DNA of 34,581 nt from Deltaproteobacteria bacterium (GCA_018645005.1 JABGPJ010000125.1:1-34581), one strand, 5' to 3'; counted from the first letter of the stretch, positions 6,473-15,037 are shown. Notes: generated by a model not told the origin, from the letters alone. Translations and numbers: made by a program.

Positions 6473-8442
6473 GATAACCTCTCTTCAATATTTTCAGAGG
6501 CTTTTAGAGGAGCCCGCATGATAACTTCGGTCCCCCGTCCAGCTTCAGAGTGAATTTCCAAATAACCGCCCAACAGACGCAGTCTTTCTCGAATGCTAAA
6601 CAGGCCAAACTTGCCACCTTTTTCCGGGCTGATGGCTTGATCATGGCTTTTAAATCCGACCCCATCGTCCGCAACGGTAATCTGTATCTGGTGCTCAACA
6701 CGGGCAACTGAGATTTTGATCTGCTTGGCTCCGGCATGCTTAATCACGTTTACAAGTAGTTCTCGGACAGATCTAAAAATATGAATTCGCACATCTTCTT
6801 CCAAATACTTCTCAAGCTCATCGTCGTCAAATTCGGTCAGAATTCCATGAATCTTCTGGTTCTGTTCGGCCAGTCCGGCCAACGCTGCTTCCAATCCCAT
6901 CTGATAAAGAACCGGTGGACTGAGTTGGAACGTCAAAGATCGGGTTTGTTGAATGACCTGTTTGATATTATCGTGCACCATGTTCAGGTCTTTCGAAATC
7001 AATGAGGTATTAATCTTTCCTGACAGCAGTTCCAGTTTTAGATTGGAAATCGCCAGCGAGGCCCCAATTGAATCATGCAAATCACTCGCAATCCGTCTTC
7101 TTTCTCTCTCTTCGGTCAGCTGTACTTCAGACGCCAACCTGCGCATCTGCTCTTCACTATTCCTGAGCGAGGATTCAACTCTTCTACGTACCAGGACTTC
7201 TGAATTCAGCTGGGTGTTTTTTGCAGCCAGCTCCCGGCTTCGGTCCTCCACCTTTTTTTTATAATCCTTCAGAATTTTGCCGATGCCCCTGGAAAAGGCA
7301 ACGGATATCAATACTGCAACCAGAATAAAGAATAGAAACAGGACTGTTGCCGATTTTATTTTATCCTGAATGTTATCCTCCAGTTTGTCCATCAGCCGCT
7401 GGATATTCAACATATCCGAATTCTCAATGTGAAAACCCGTGGCAACAATCCAGTTCCATGGTGGGTACATTCTATAGTAGGTCAGCTTCAGTCTGGGCGA
7501 CGGCTTGTCTTTGTCTATATCCCAGTTCTCAATAAACGTGCTGCCTTTCAACGTAACCTGATCGATCAATTTTTTAATATAGGGACTTCCTTTAGCGTCC
7601 TGAAAATAAACCGTCAACTCTTGTCCTTCCAGTGCTGGATTTTCATGATGGAGCAAAACCTTCAGACTCTGCTTCCCCTTTTCCCCTTCAATCAATTCAT
7701 ATATTTCAAATGCATTTGGATTCGGGACTCTCATCGATTCATCCCTGAGACTATCCAAAACCTCTTTTTTAATGGCTGATTCAACCTTCTCATATCGTCC
7801 CAGGCAGCCAATAAACCAATTATATACTTCAAACCGTTTCAGAAAAAATCCGCCGTCGCCTGCACCGGTTTCCGAATTATCTTTAAACGTAAAGTAGCTT
7901 TCCCCTCTTGACTTTGTTCGTTTCATGATCTTCCGGAAAACCTCCGTTTCTTTCAGATCGGGGTAGTCATCAAAGACAATGCCATCTGTTACGCCAGATG
8001 TGGGGCAGATAATCTTCTTTTCACTTTTTTCACACAACAGGTAATAGTGCCCTTCACCTTTAACCTGCCTGATAGACTTTAATGATTTGACTATCAGCGA
8101 CTGTACCTCTTCTTCTTTTTTATTGTCTTTGTACGTTTGATACATAATGGAGGATATAGAATGGGCCGCAAAGACCTGTTTCTTAACCCTCTCCTTCAGT
8201 ATATCAGGTACTTTATTATGATGGCTTTCAATATCACTCACCTTGAAGTCGATAATATTCCGGATCTTTTCTTTTCTTAAAAATATATAGTCCTCTTCTA
8301 CTTTTTTCAGTTCGGATTTGAAGACGTCGTTATATCCATAAATAAAAAGGTATCCCATCCCCAGGGAGAGAAGGGCAATGATCAATAAAAGGCTGATAAA
8401 GTTTAGTCTGGCAATATTTTTTTCTTTTTGAAAATTGATCAT
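6469..8442 (-). CDS. Cache-domain sensor histidine kinase (NarX/DegS class)
   Basis: About 657 residues. A transmembrane helix (about 14-36) is followed by a large extracytoplasmic region with two Cache-like modules: one around GHYYLLCEKSEKKIICPTSG to YNWFIGCLG, the second ending YPPWNWIVATGFH. A second transmembrane helix (about 368-390), a coiled linker, HisKA_3 (RRIASDLHDSIGASLAISNL, with the phospho-His in DLHD) and HATPase (ADDGVGF, then KFGLFSIRERL) follow. Cache modules usually bind small molecules; no CxxCH is present. I prefer the ATG at 8442 over the TTG at 8460, although the ribosome site is weak. A palindromic operator lies 68 bp upstream, identical to the one before hcp. Confidence 0.85.
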   Translation of the reverse strand: MINFQKEKNIARLNFISLLLIIALLSLGMGYLFIYGYNDVFKSELKKVEEDYIFLRKEKIRNIIDFKVSDIESHHNKVPDILKERVKKQVFAAHSISSIMYQTYKDNKKEEEVQSLIVKSLKSIRQVKGEGHYYLLCEKSEKKIICPTSGVTDGIVFDDYPDLKETEVFRKIMKRTKSRGESYFTFKDNSETGAGDGGFFLKRFEVYNWFIGCLGRYEKVESAIKKEVLDSLRDESMRVPNPNAFEIYELIEGEKGKQSLKVLLHHENPALEGQELTVYFQDAKGSPYIKKLIDQVTLKGSTFIENWDIDKDKPSPRLKLTYYRMYPPWNWIVATGFHIENSDMLNIQRLMDKLEDNIQDKIKSATVLFLFFILVAVLISVAFSRGIGKILKDYKKKVEDRSRELAAKNTQLNSEVLVRRRVESSLRNSEEQMRRLASEVQLTEERERRRIASDLHDSIGASLAISNLKLELLSGKINTSLISKDLNMVHDNIKQVIQQTRSLTFQLSPPVLYQMGLEAALAGLAEQNQKIHGILTEFDDDELEKYLEEDVRIHIFRSVRELLVNVIKHAGAKQIKISVARVEHQIQITVADDGVGFKSHDQAISPEKGGKFGLFSIRERLRLLGGYLEIHSEAGRGTEVIMRAPLKASENIEERLS

Positions 8443-8509
8443 CAGCGTCTGTCTTCCCAATTATTCGTCATTGTATGATTAATTAATAAAGGTCGAGAGG
8501 CAGTTTGGC

Positions 8510-8525
8510 TTTGACTTAAGTCAAA
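8510..8525. promoter_or_regulatory. HcpR/Fnr-type operator TTTGACTTAAGTCAAA
   Basis: A perfect 16-bp palindrome, identical base for base to the one upstream of hcp at 12113-12128. TTGAC half-sites fit Crp/Fnr-family regulators with an E-x2-SR recognition helix, as encoded at 11286-11978. Its centre (8517.5) lies 41.5 bp from a possible start at about 8476, and a TATTAA -10-like hexamer is at 8488-8483, the class II activator geometry. The same stretch can also fold as GCAGTTTG...CAAACTGC followed by T5 on the plus strand, a terminator-like shape, but no plus-strand gene ends here. Confidence 0.7.
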
Positions 8526-8595
8526 CTGCTTTTTGACCGCTTTTACCAGGACAGTGTCAGTCGCAAATTGTTTTGCCAACCATTTAAAGTGCTAA

Positions 8596-8722
8596 GGGTT
8601 GTCTCAAAAATTACTCGAGTGTTTCTCATTGGTGTTAAAGAAACACGTTGCTATGACATTTTGTCTGCAAAATATCCAGTCTTTTGCGGACAGATTAGGC
8701 CAAGTTATTTTTGTACGATCCC
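8596..8722 (+). repeat. Palindromic MITE-like element, long variant (127 bp)
   Basis: Starts GGGTTGTCTCAAAAATTACT and ends TTATTTTTGTACGATCCC, matching the ends of the other copies. It carries an extra internal arm (about 8617-8650, GTGTTTCTC...AAGAAACAC) that is shared only with the half copy at 17317-17403. It is flanked on both sides by TAA in the same orientation, consistent with a 3-bp target duplication. Confidence 0.75.
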
Positions 8723-8826
8723 TAACTGGAGAGGGTATCTGAAGAGACAGGTGTTGTTGCGCTGGACCCTTGCTGAGACAACCCACGCAGCAAGGGTTCA
8801 TTTTGTCGATTTGGTAAAGGTATTGA

Positions 8827-9606
8827 TTACTCCTTTGTTTTTGTATGCTCAATATCAAAAGGAGAACAATTATCTATGCCCAAACCTCTATCTTCAACGG
8901 TTTCGACGATATTACCATCCTTCCAGCAAATCTTGGACAGCTGGTACGCAATCACCTGCCCATTATAGAGATTCATCGATTCCATCTTCTCAGAGCTGTT
9001 ATTAAACTGTATTTTCGCCACTGAGTTTTCCTGATTCAAGGTAAAACTACCCGTAATATCAGAAAACAGTAATTCCGCATGTGCATGATTAAGTACGATA
9101 ACCACTTTCGAAACAAAGCGAAAGTTTTCACTCTTTATGCGATTGGTGATCTGCTCATTCTCCTTCAGAAACAGCTCATTCAACCTGTTTTCGAGAAGCA
9201 ACAGTACGCTGGGTGTGAGGACAATCAGGTCAAATTCCTCGCTCTTGATCTTCTCAACGTTACCATAGGTCGGCGTAATACCCTTTACATTTACAACCAG
9301 TTTTTTGAATTCTTCATGATTTCCTTGACTGACCCTCATGGGATAGCGATCAATCTCAAAACTGTTTATCAGCCGATCCACTGGCTGGAATTTAACTCTG
9401 CCTCCCTCCTTGATAATTCTGCCCCAGAACCCCAGTTTCGACATCGCAGCGCCTTCCTGTCTGTACCAGTCATCGATAATGTATGTCTGATCTTTGACCT
9501 CATCATACCGAATATCCCCCAATCTCGACTTCGTTCCGCCAGACGAACAACCAAATAGCAGTATTGGCAGGAATACGGCATAAAAAGCGAATTTGATTTT
9601 AGTCAT
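8827..9606 (-). CDS. Predicted lipoprotein of unknown function
   Basis: 259 residues from the ATG at 9606. The N-terminus is a lipoprotein signal: Lys at 3 and 5, a hydrophobic stretch, and the lipobox LLFGC with lipidated Cys at 20, then SSGG. The mature part has mixed alpha/beta character and no motif I recognise; single Cys residues occur in ICWKDG and DNCSPFD near the C-terminus. It would be membrane-anchored on the periplasmic side. It stands alone between two MITE copies, so there is no operon context. An upstream in-frame start at 9642 would put 12 polar residues before the signal and is less likely. Confidence 0.65.
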   Translation of the reverse strand: MTKIKFAFYAVFLPILLFGCSSGGTKSRLGDIRYDEVKDQTYIIDDWYRQEGAAMSKLGFWGRIIKEGGRVKFQPVDRLINSFEIDRYPMRVSQGNHEEFKKLVVNVKGITPTYGNVEKIKSEEFDLIVLTPSVLLLLENRLNELFLKENEQITNRIKSENFRFVSKVVIVLNHAHAELLFSDITGSFTLNQENSVAKIQFNNSSEKMESMNLYNGQVIAYQLSKICWKDGNIVETVEDRGLGIDNCSPFDIEHTKTKE

Positions 9607-10154
9607 GAGACAACTTACCCCCGAATTGTGTTTAGGTTTCAATTTTCTTATTCATATTCATATTAGCCGTATATCTATCACAGATCGCGTTTCAAATCAA
9701 GAAAATATATCTCTTAAAACCATAGAGATCGTTCAAAAATAACTTCACCTAATCTATTTGCAAAAGTCCTAAAAACACAGGACATTATGCCAACAGAATG
9801 TGAGTTAGTTTTTGAGCCGACCCATAGCCAAATATCTGAAGTGGCTTTCAAGTATGATGCGAAGCCGGCACCGTCACTACATCATCTGGTGTCCGCAGGT
9901 CCGATTTTTTTTAACGTGCTGTTTTATGGGGTTAAGTTTTAGAATTCATGTTACAGTTGGCCCATCACAGCCTGCATCAGTTATTCAAGTTTACCGGAAT
10001 AATTAATTCACCGGTAACTATTTGACAAGGATAAATTCACTGTTTGACACTGAACAAATGATTTCTGACCATCTTGACTTTAAAAGCGAAATTCTGACTT
10101 TTAACCGCCGCAACCCGGAAAAGAAGTAAACAATTCAACACATCTATCGTTTAT
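9607..10154. other. Intergenic region with MITE copy and inverted repeat
   Basis: No gene is apparent. It holds one MITE copy (9725-9823). It also holds an inverted repeat, TTACCGG...CCGGTAA around 9990-10018, ahead of the K+ channel gene, which might be a regulatory site or terminator. Promoter elements for the channel gene are not clear. Confidence 0.5.
9725..9823 (-). repeat. Palindromic MITE-like element (99 bp)
   Basis: Complete copy in reverse orientation: it begins GAGATCGTTCAAAAATAACTT and ends TTTTTGAGCCGACCC. It is flanked by ATA on both sides. The internal inverted halves (around GCAAAAGTCC and GGACATTATGC) show that the whole element can fold back on itself. It is more diverged than the copies at 29212 and 30759. 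Confidence 0.7.
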
Positions 10155-11255
10155 ATGCTTTTTTCACTCAAGAGAATTCAAGAATTTTTTCTCCAGATAC
10201 AGCAACACGGTCCGCTGGAAAAAAAGATGCTCAAGACTGTTTTTTTAGTCGTCTTTTTGAACCTGATGTTCGGGGTGCTGTTTTTTATGGCTGAACGTCA
10301 GGCTCAGCCAGATTTGACCCTCACAGATTCGATCTGGTGGGCCGTTGTGACGATGACAACGGTTGGGTATGGTGATGTGTCTGCAGTCACTCCTGTCGGC
10401 CGCTTTGTCATCTCATATCTGTGCATGTTCCTGGGGATTGGCTTAATCGGTTATCTGATCGGATTTTTAGCGGAACACATCTTACGAAATATGTCTAAAA
10501 CAAGAAGAGGCCTTGTGAAAATCATGGATAAGGATCATTTAATCATCTGCACTTTTCCTGGCGAAAATAAAATTATTGAAGTCGTGAAGGAGCTCAAAGC
10601 GGCACCTCAATATAAAGACTGTGCCATCGTTCTGATTACGGACGAGTTGGAGGAATTGCCTGAGAATCTGAAGAATTTGAAAATTCAATTCGTGAAAGGG
10701 GTTCCGACGGATGAGGATATTCTGTTCAAAGCAAATATCCTGGGTTGCCAAGGCGTGATTATCCTGGCAGATCAAACCAATTCACAATCTTCAGATGAGC
10801 GATCCTTTGCGATTGGCATGATTATCGAACTAATTGAAAAGAAGCATCAAAAACACATCAAAACCATTGTTGAAGTAGCCAGCAGAAAGAATCTTAAACT
10901 GATCCAAAGATCTGAAGTTGATGGGTTGATATCAAACGATGGGATCACCAGCCGCATGCTTGTGCAGGAATTTCTTTATCCTGGAATTCATGACATTTTT
11001 CAACAGCTGCTCAGCAATTTCAAAGGCAGCCAGTTCTATATTTTTCCAACCAGGTTGATTGGAAGAAAAGTCATTGATTTGCAGACCGAAATTTTAAGGC
11101 ACCCGGCCAACATCCAGATTATCGGTATTATCAAGGAGCAAGAGAAGATTTTGAATCCACCAAGGAGCATGCAGATTGAAGAAGGGGACCAGTTGATTCT
11201 TTTGGCAGAAAACCTGGCAGATTTTAACCAGATCGAAGAGAGTTTGCTTGATTAG
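10155..11255 (+). CDS. Two-TM potassium channel with RCK/TrkA domains
   Basis: 366 residues. Two transmembrane helices (about 27-46 and 84-108) flank a pore loop with the K+ selectivity filter TVGYGD at 69-74. A cytoplasmic RCK_N (TrkA-N) domain follows from about residue 125 (DHLIICTFPGENKI), and a TrkA-C/RCK_C domain is at the C-terminus (NIQIIGIIKEQEKILNPP, then EEGDQLILLAE). This is the MthK-like architecture that gates K+ flow by ligand binding. The glycine-rich nucleotide motif is partly lost (TFPGEN), so NAD binding is doubtful. It is monocistronic and has no strong Shine-Dalgarno before the ATG. Confidence 0.9.
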   Translation: MLFSLKRIQEFFLQIQQHGPLEKKMLKTVFLVVFLNLMFGVLFFMAERQAQPDLTLTDSIWWAVVTMTTVGYGDVSAVTPVGRFVISYLCMFLGIGLIGYLIGFLAEHILRNMSKTRRGLVKIMDKDHLIICTFPGENKIIEVVKELKAAPQYKDCAIVLITDELEELPENLKNLKIQFVKGVPTDEDILFKANILGCQGVIILADQTNSQSSDERSFAIGMIIELIEKKHQKHIKTIVEVASRKNLKLIQRSEVDGLISNDGITSRMLVQEFLYPGIHDIFQQLLSNFKGSQFYIFPTRLIGRKVIDLQTEILRHPANIQIIGIIKEQEKILNPPRSMQIEEGDQLILLAENLADFNQIEESLLD

Positions 11256-11285
11256 CAACAATGAAGCCGAAGTCTGACTCTCTGT

Positions 11286-11978
11286 TTACTCTTCGATAAA
11301 TCGCCCTGTTGCAGCCAGATCTTCCAGACCCAGATAATTCTGAATGGTTATCCCCCGTCCCTGAACTTCAATCAGCTTTTGAATGGACATGCGGGCCATC
11401 ATTCTGGACAGTGTTTCCGGGATCGTCCCCAACAAACTGGCCAGCTGTCCCTTGGTGATATTCAGGGTCACCTTGTCATTGTTTCCCTGCTCCTCGGCCA
11501 GGTAGATCAAATAACCCGCTAATCGTCCGGGAACATCTTTCAGAGACAACTCTTCTATCTGTGCGGCAAACTGCTTCAACCGTTTGGAAAGGACGGCCAT
11601 CATGTTCATCGCCAACGATGGCTTTTCGGTTATCAGTCTGACAAAAGCCTCTCTTGGGAAAAATGCCAGCCGGCTCTTAACCAGCGTCTCAGCATTTGCA
11701 GGGAACCCCCTGCCCGAAAACATGGCCACTTCACCAATTGGCTCTCCCCCACCGAATATATGCAGGATTTTTTCTTTACCGTCCGACGATAGTTTGAAGA
11801 TTTTAACCTGTCCATCGATGATGAGATAAAAACCATTGCTGTCATCTCCATCTATAAAGATAGTCTCACCTTTCCGATAGTTCTTTTCAATCGTAATCTG
11901 CTGGATCTGAAGCCGATGATCCTCTGGCAAATCACTGAACAAGGGGGAAATTGAGAGGACATTTGCAATGGTATTCAT
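11286..11978 (-). CDS. hcpR: HcpR-like Crp/Fnr family regulator
   Basis: 230 residues: an N-terminal effector-binding beta-roll (about 12-125, with FYLIIDGQVKIFK and EPIGEVAMFSG), a dimerisation helix, and a winged helix with the recognition segment LLGTIPETLSRMMARM. The E-x2-SR motif contacts TTGA-type half-sites. It is divergent from hcp, and the 251-bp gap between them holds the palindrome TTTGACTTAAGTCAAA. HcpR proteins of sulfate reducers control hcp in response to NO, reportedly through heme. No N-terminal Cys cluster is present, so it is not an Fe-S Fnr. The gene symbol rests on context and recognition helix; another DNR-like name would fit equally. Confidence 0.75.
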   Translation of the reverse strand: MNTIANVLSISPLFSDLPEDHRLQIQQITIEKNYRKGETIFIDGDDSNGFYLIIDGQVKIFKLSSDGKEKILHIFGGGEPIGEVAMFSGRGFPANAETLVKSRLAFFPREAFVRLITEKPSLAMNMMAVLSKRLKQFAAQIEELSLKDVPGRLAGYLIYLAEEQGNNDKVTLNITKGQLASLLGTIPETLSRMMARMSIQKLIEVQGRGITIQNYLGLEDLAATGRFIEE

Positions 11979-12112
11979 TTTCTATTTCAGAAGAACTTTT
12001 AATTGATCTACAACATAAAATCATAGGATAGCATGTTTCAATACTAAACAGATAAAATTTTTTCATTCAATATTTCATATGTTTATATGGTACCTCGAGA
12101 CAAAATTGTCGA

Positions 12113-12128
12113 TTTGACTTAAGTCAAA
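12113..12128. promoter_or_regulatory. HcpR/Fnr-type operator upstream of hcp
   Basis: Perfect palindrome TTTGACTTAAGTCAAA in the hcpR-hcp divergent gap. Its centre at 12120.5 lies 41.5 bp upstream of about 12162, and TTAAAA at 12155-12160 could serve as part of the -10, which fits class II activation of hcp. It resembles the TTTGAC...GTCAAA motif described for HcpR in sulfate reducers. An identical copy lies at 8510-8525. Confidence 0.8.
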
Positions 12129-12229
12129 CCAATCGGTTTCAATCCATGGTCTGATTAAAACCATAGCACAACTTAAAAAGATTGAACTTTCTTGATCACC
12201 ATTCAATAATAAGAGCCAAGGAGAAATTG

Positions 12230-13858
12230 ATGTTTTGTTATCAATGTGAACAGACCAGTAAGGGACAGGGATGTACCATCAAAGCCGTTTGTGGAAAAAG
12301 TGAAGATACCACCGCACTTCAGGATTTACTCATCTACGCGGTCAAGGGACTTTCCCAGTACGCAGTGGAAGGCCGAAAAGTCAGCGTAGTTGATGCCGAA
12401 GTGGATACATTTGCCTGCGAAGCGATATTTTCAACCTTGACCAACGTGGATTTTGATGAAGCCAGATTTGTTGAACTGATCAATCAGAGCAACGATCATC
12501 GTGATGAGTTAAGAAAGAAGGTCGAAGCGGCAGGTGGATTTTTTGATTTCAAGGAAGGACCGGCAGTCTTCGAATTTGCTACAGACCTGGCCGGTATGTT
12601 AGCCCAGGCCACAGCAGTCGGTATCCAGGCGGATGCCAACGCCGATGCGGATATTTTGTCACTGCAACAGTTACTGATCTACGGAATTAAGGGCCTGGCT
12701 GCATACACCGATCATGCTCGCATCCAGGGACAGACAGATGACGCCGTTTTTGAATTTGTACATGCAGGGATGGCAGCTACACTGGACGCTTCCTTAAGCG
12801 TTGATGACCTGGTAGGCCTGGTCTTGAAATGCGGCGAAGTAAACCTGAAAGCGATGGAACTCCTGTATCTCGGAAACAGCGGAAACTATGGGATCCCCAC
12901 ACCAACTACTGTGCCTTTGGGAGTCAAGGCTGGAAAGGCGATCCTGGTGTCCGGCCACGATTTGAAGGATTTGGAAGAAATCCTGAAGCAGAGTGAAGGA
13001 AAAGGCATCAATGTCTATACCCATGGTGAGATGCTGCCCTGTCATGCCTATCCCGGATTGAAAAAATATGACCATTTTTACGGGCACTATGGCACAGCCT
13101 GGCAAAATCAAGGTGCGGAATTTGATGCCTTTCCCGGCCCTATCCTGATGACGACCAACTGTATCCAGCAACCGAAAGAGACTTATAAGGATCACATCTT
13201 CACCACGGGTTTAGTAGGCTGGCCTGGTGTCAAGCACATTGCTGACAAAGATTTTAGCGCAGTTGTTGAGAAAGCACTGGCACTGCCTGGTTTTACTGAA
13301 GATACAAAGGGCAAATCCGTCAATGTCGGTTTTGGTCATGACACTGTACTGGGAATAGCCGACACCGTGGTTGGTGCAGTCAAAGCCGGAGACATCCGCC
13401 ACTTCTTCCTCGTCGGGGGATGTGACGGCGCAAAACCGGGTCGAAACTACTACACTGAATTTGTAGAAAAAGTCCCGGATGACTGTGTTGTGCTGACACT
13501 GGCCTGTGGCAAGTTTCGCTTTTTTGACAAAGATATGGGTGATATCGGCGGAATCCCCAGGCTGCTGGACGTGGGACAGTGCAACGATGCCTTTTCTGCT
13601 ATCAAGATAGCGGTTGCCCTGGCAGAAGCTTTTGAGTGCGGCGTCAACGATCTGCCTCTCTCAATGGTGTTGTCATGGTACGAGCAGAAGGCAGTTGTGA
13701 TTTTGCTGACCCTGCTGCATCTTGGAATCAAAAATATCCGACTGGGACCAACTCTCCCGGCTTTTATTTCACCCAACGTACTTGATGTTCTGGTTAAAAA
13801 CTTTAATCTGATGCCGATTCAAACCGCAGATGAAGATTTAAAAGCGATTCTCGGTTAA
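12230..13858 (+). CDS. hcp: Hybrid-cluster protein / hydroxylamine reductase, class I
   Basis: 542 residues from the ATG at 12230, which follows AAGGAGA. The N-terminus MFCYQCEQTSKGQGC has the spacing Cx2Cx8Cx5C (C3, C6, C15, C21), the class I pattern for a cubane cluster in anaerobes. The hybrid Fe-S-O cluster ligands lie in the C-terminal half (HGEMLPCHAYPG, TTNCIQQP, VGGCDGAKPGR, LTLACGKFRF, LLDVGQCND). It is cytoplasmic and reduces hydroxylamine to ammonia in vitro; NO reductase and S-nitrosylase roles are also described for the family. The zinc-ribbon and ferredoxin-like genes follow in the same direction and may supply electrons. Control by the upstream HcpR-type operator is likely. Confidence 0.95.
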   Translation: MFCYQCEQTSKGQGCTIKAVCGKSEDTTALQDLLIYAVKGLSQYAVEGRKVSVVDAEVDTFACEAIFSTLTNVDFDEARFVELINQSNDHRDELRKKVEAAGGFFDFKEGPAVFEFATDLAGMLAQATAVGIQADANADADILSLQQLLIYGIKGLAAYTDHARIQGQTDDAVFEFVHAGMAATLDASLSVDDLVGLVLKCGEVNLKAMELLYLGNSGNYGIPTPTTVPLGVKAGKAILVSGHDLKDLEEILKQSEGKGINVYTHGEMLPCHAYPGLKKYDHFYGHYGTAWQNQGAEFDAFPGPILMTTNCIQQPKETYKDHIFTTGLVGWPGVKHIADKDFSAVVEKALALPGFTEDTKGKSVNVGFGHDTVLGIADTVVGAVKAGDIRHFFLVGGCDGAKPGRNYYTEFVEKVPDDCVVLTLACGKFRFFDKDMGDIGGIPRLLDVGQCNDAFSAIKIAVALAEAFECGVNDLPLSMVLSWYEQKAVVILLTLLHLGIKNIRLGPTLPAFISPNVLDVLVKNFNLMPIQTADEDLKAILG

Positions 13859-13889
13859 GCGCAACTTAAACTTTTTGTGTGAATTGATC

Positions 13890-14108
13890 ATGCAATGCCC
13901 CGGTCAGGATACCAGATACTGGACATTTGAAGACATCTTCGATCTTGCTTGCCCGAATTGTGGGTTTCAGGTTGAGTTCTTCAAAGATGATGCTTTCAGG
14001 AATTGTGACCGGTGCGGCTCCAGAGTGGTTAATCCCAAAAAGGATGCTGGCTGTGCCGAAACTTGCTCGTTTGCGGACCAATGTAAAATTGAACAAACAA
14101 AAAAATAG
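13890..14108 (+). CDS. Small zinc-ribbon protein accompanying Hcp
   Basis: 72 residues starting MQCPGQDTRYW. A CPNC...CDRC pair forms a zinc or iron ribbon in the middle, and a second cysteine group (GCAETCSFADQC) closes the protein. The start is taken at the ATG at 13890, as an upstream TTG-type start has no support. It lies 31 bases after hcp and 7 bases before the ferredoxin-like gene, so it is part of the hcp operon. It may be a rubredoxin-like carrier or an assembly factor; the exact function is unknown. Confidence 0.7.
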   Translation: MQCPGQDTRYWTFEDIFDLACPNCGFQVEFFKDDAFRNCDRCGSRVVNPKKDAGCAETCSFADQCKIEQTKK

Positions 14109-14115
14109 AGTCCTC

Positions 14116-14907
14116 GTGAAAATCAAACGTAAAATAATCGAAATCGATGAAGAGCTCTGCGATGGGTGCGGAAACTGTGTCACCGCCTGTGAAGAGGGAG
14201 CCATTCAGATTGTCGATGGAAAAGCCAAAGTGATCAACGATATATTCTGTGACGGATTGGGCGCCTGTATCGGTGACTGTCCGCCGGATGCACTGAAAAT
14301 TGTGGAACGGGAAGCAGAAGCGTTTGACGAAGAAGCTGTCCAGCAACATCTGTCAAACATTGAACAGATCTCCGTGCCAGCATCAGAACCCAGTGCCTGT
14401 GGCTGCCCCTCCGAGAAGATTCAGAGTTTTATTCCGAGCACCGCCTGCCAGACTGCCAACCGCCCGACGTCAATGGAGCAATCGGAATCAGCACTGTCCA
14501 ATTGGCCAATCCAGATTAATCTGATTCAGCCAGGTACCCCTTTTCTAGAGGACTGTGATTTGTTGCTGGCCGCAGACTGCGTGCCTGCTGCCTACCCCAA
14601 TTTTCATCAGGACTTTCTCAAAGGCAAAACGCTGATGCTGGGATGTCCGAAGCTGGATGATGCAGAAGCCTATGTGGATAAATTTGCAGCGATTTTTAAA
14701 ACAGCCGCTATCAAAAGTGTCACGATTGTGATCATGGAAGTTCCCTGCTGCTCAGGTCTGCCTGTGATCGTTAAAAAAGCACTGGAAATATCGGGCGTTA
14801 AGATCGCCCTGGAAGAGATTGTCGTCAGCATCAGAGAGGGGAAAGTCCTGGAAAGAAATTGGAATCCACCCGAACTGTTAACGACTTTGGGAGACCGTCC
14901 CTCCTAA
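14116..14907 (+). CDS. Ferredoxin-like 4Fe-4S protein (263 aa), Hcp operon
   Basis: A GTG at 14116 (VKIKRKIIEIDEELCDGC) is taken as the start because the longer frame overlaps the zinc-ribbon gene. The N-terminal region has a first cluster motif CDGCGNCVTACEEGA and a second, CDGLGACIGDCPPDA, the latter lacking one of the usual cysteines of a CxxCxxC box. A Cys-rich middle (ACGCPSEK) and a C-terminal domain with LGCPKLDD and EVPCCSGLP follow. The protein is soluble and would carry electrons or bind clusters. Its place in the hcp operon makes it the best local candidate for the electron donor to Hcp. Confidence 0.75.
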   Translation: MKIKRKIIEIDEELCDGCGNCVTACEEGAIQIVDGKAKVINDIFCDGLGACIGDCPPDALKIVEREAEAFDEEAVQQHLSNIEQISVPASEPSACGCPSEKIQSFIPSTACQTANRPTSMEQSESALSNWPIQINLIQPGTPFLEDCDLLLAADCVPAAYPNFHQDFLKGKTLMLGCPKLDDAEAYVDKFAAIFKTAAIKSVTIVIMEVPCCSGLPVIVKKALEISGVKIALEEIVVSIREGKVLERNWNPPELLTTLGDRPS

Positions 14908-14918
14908 ATCCGGATCAC

Positions 14919-14936
14919 TGTTACCGTTTGGTAGCA
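14919..14936. promoter_or_regulatory. Repeat resembling the UAS motif of the cytochrome operon
   Basis: TGTTACCGTTTGGTAGCA is a near-palindrome that closely matches the two repeats upstream of the tetraheme cytochrome promoter (17513 and 17546). It lies between the ends of two convergent genes, an unusual place for an activator site. It may be a distal site, or it may be chance. Confidence 0.4.
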
Positions 14937-14982
14937 CATCGGATTTTCTGAAATTCAACGGGTAAGATCAAGGGGATAGAAT

Positions 14983-15017
14983 CCTTCTGATTCACAGACT
15001 GGCTATGAATCAGAAGG
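14983..15017. terminator. 12-bp perfect hairpin between convergent genes
   Basis: CCTTCTGATTCA (14983-14994) pairs perfectly with TGAATCAGAAGG (15006-15017) around an 11-nt loop. It sits between the ferredoxin-like gene (plus) and the end of the HAO-like gene (minus), the place for a shared terminator. Neither side has a strong T-tract, so it may instead protect the 3' ends. Confidence 0.55.
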
Positions 15018-15037
15018 TCGCGAAGAGGGAGTGCAAA

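Noticed and set aside
8501-8533. Intrinsic terminator GCAGTTTG...CAAACTGC with T5
   Set aside because: No plus-strand gene ends here, and the embedded 16-bp palindrome is identical to the hcp operator, so a regulator site explains it better.
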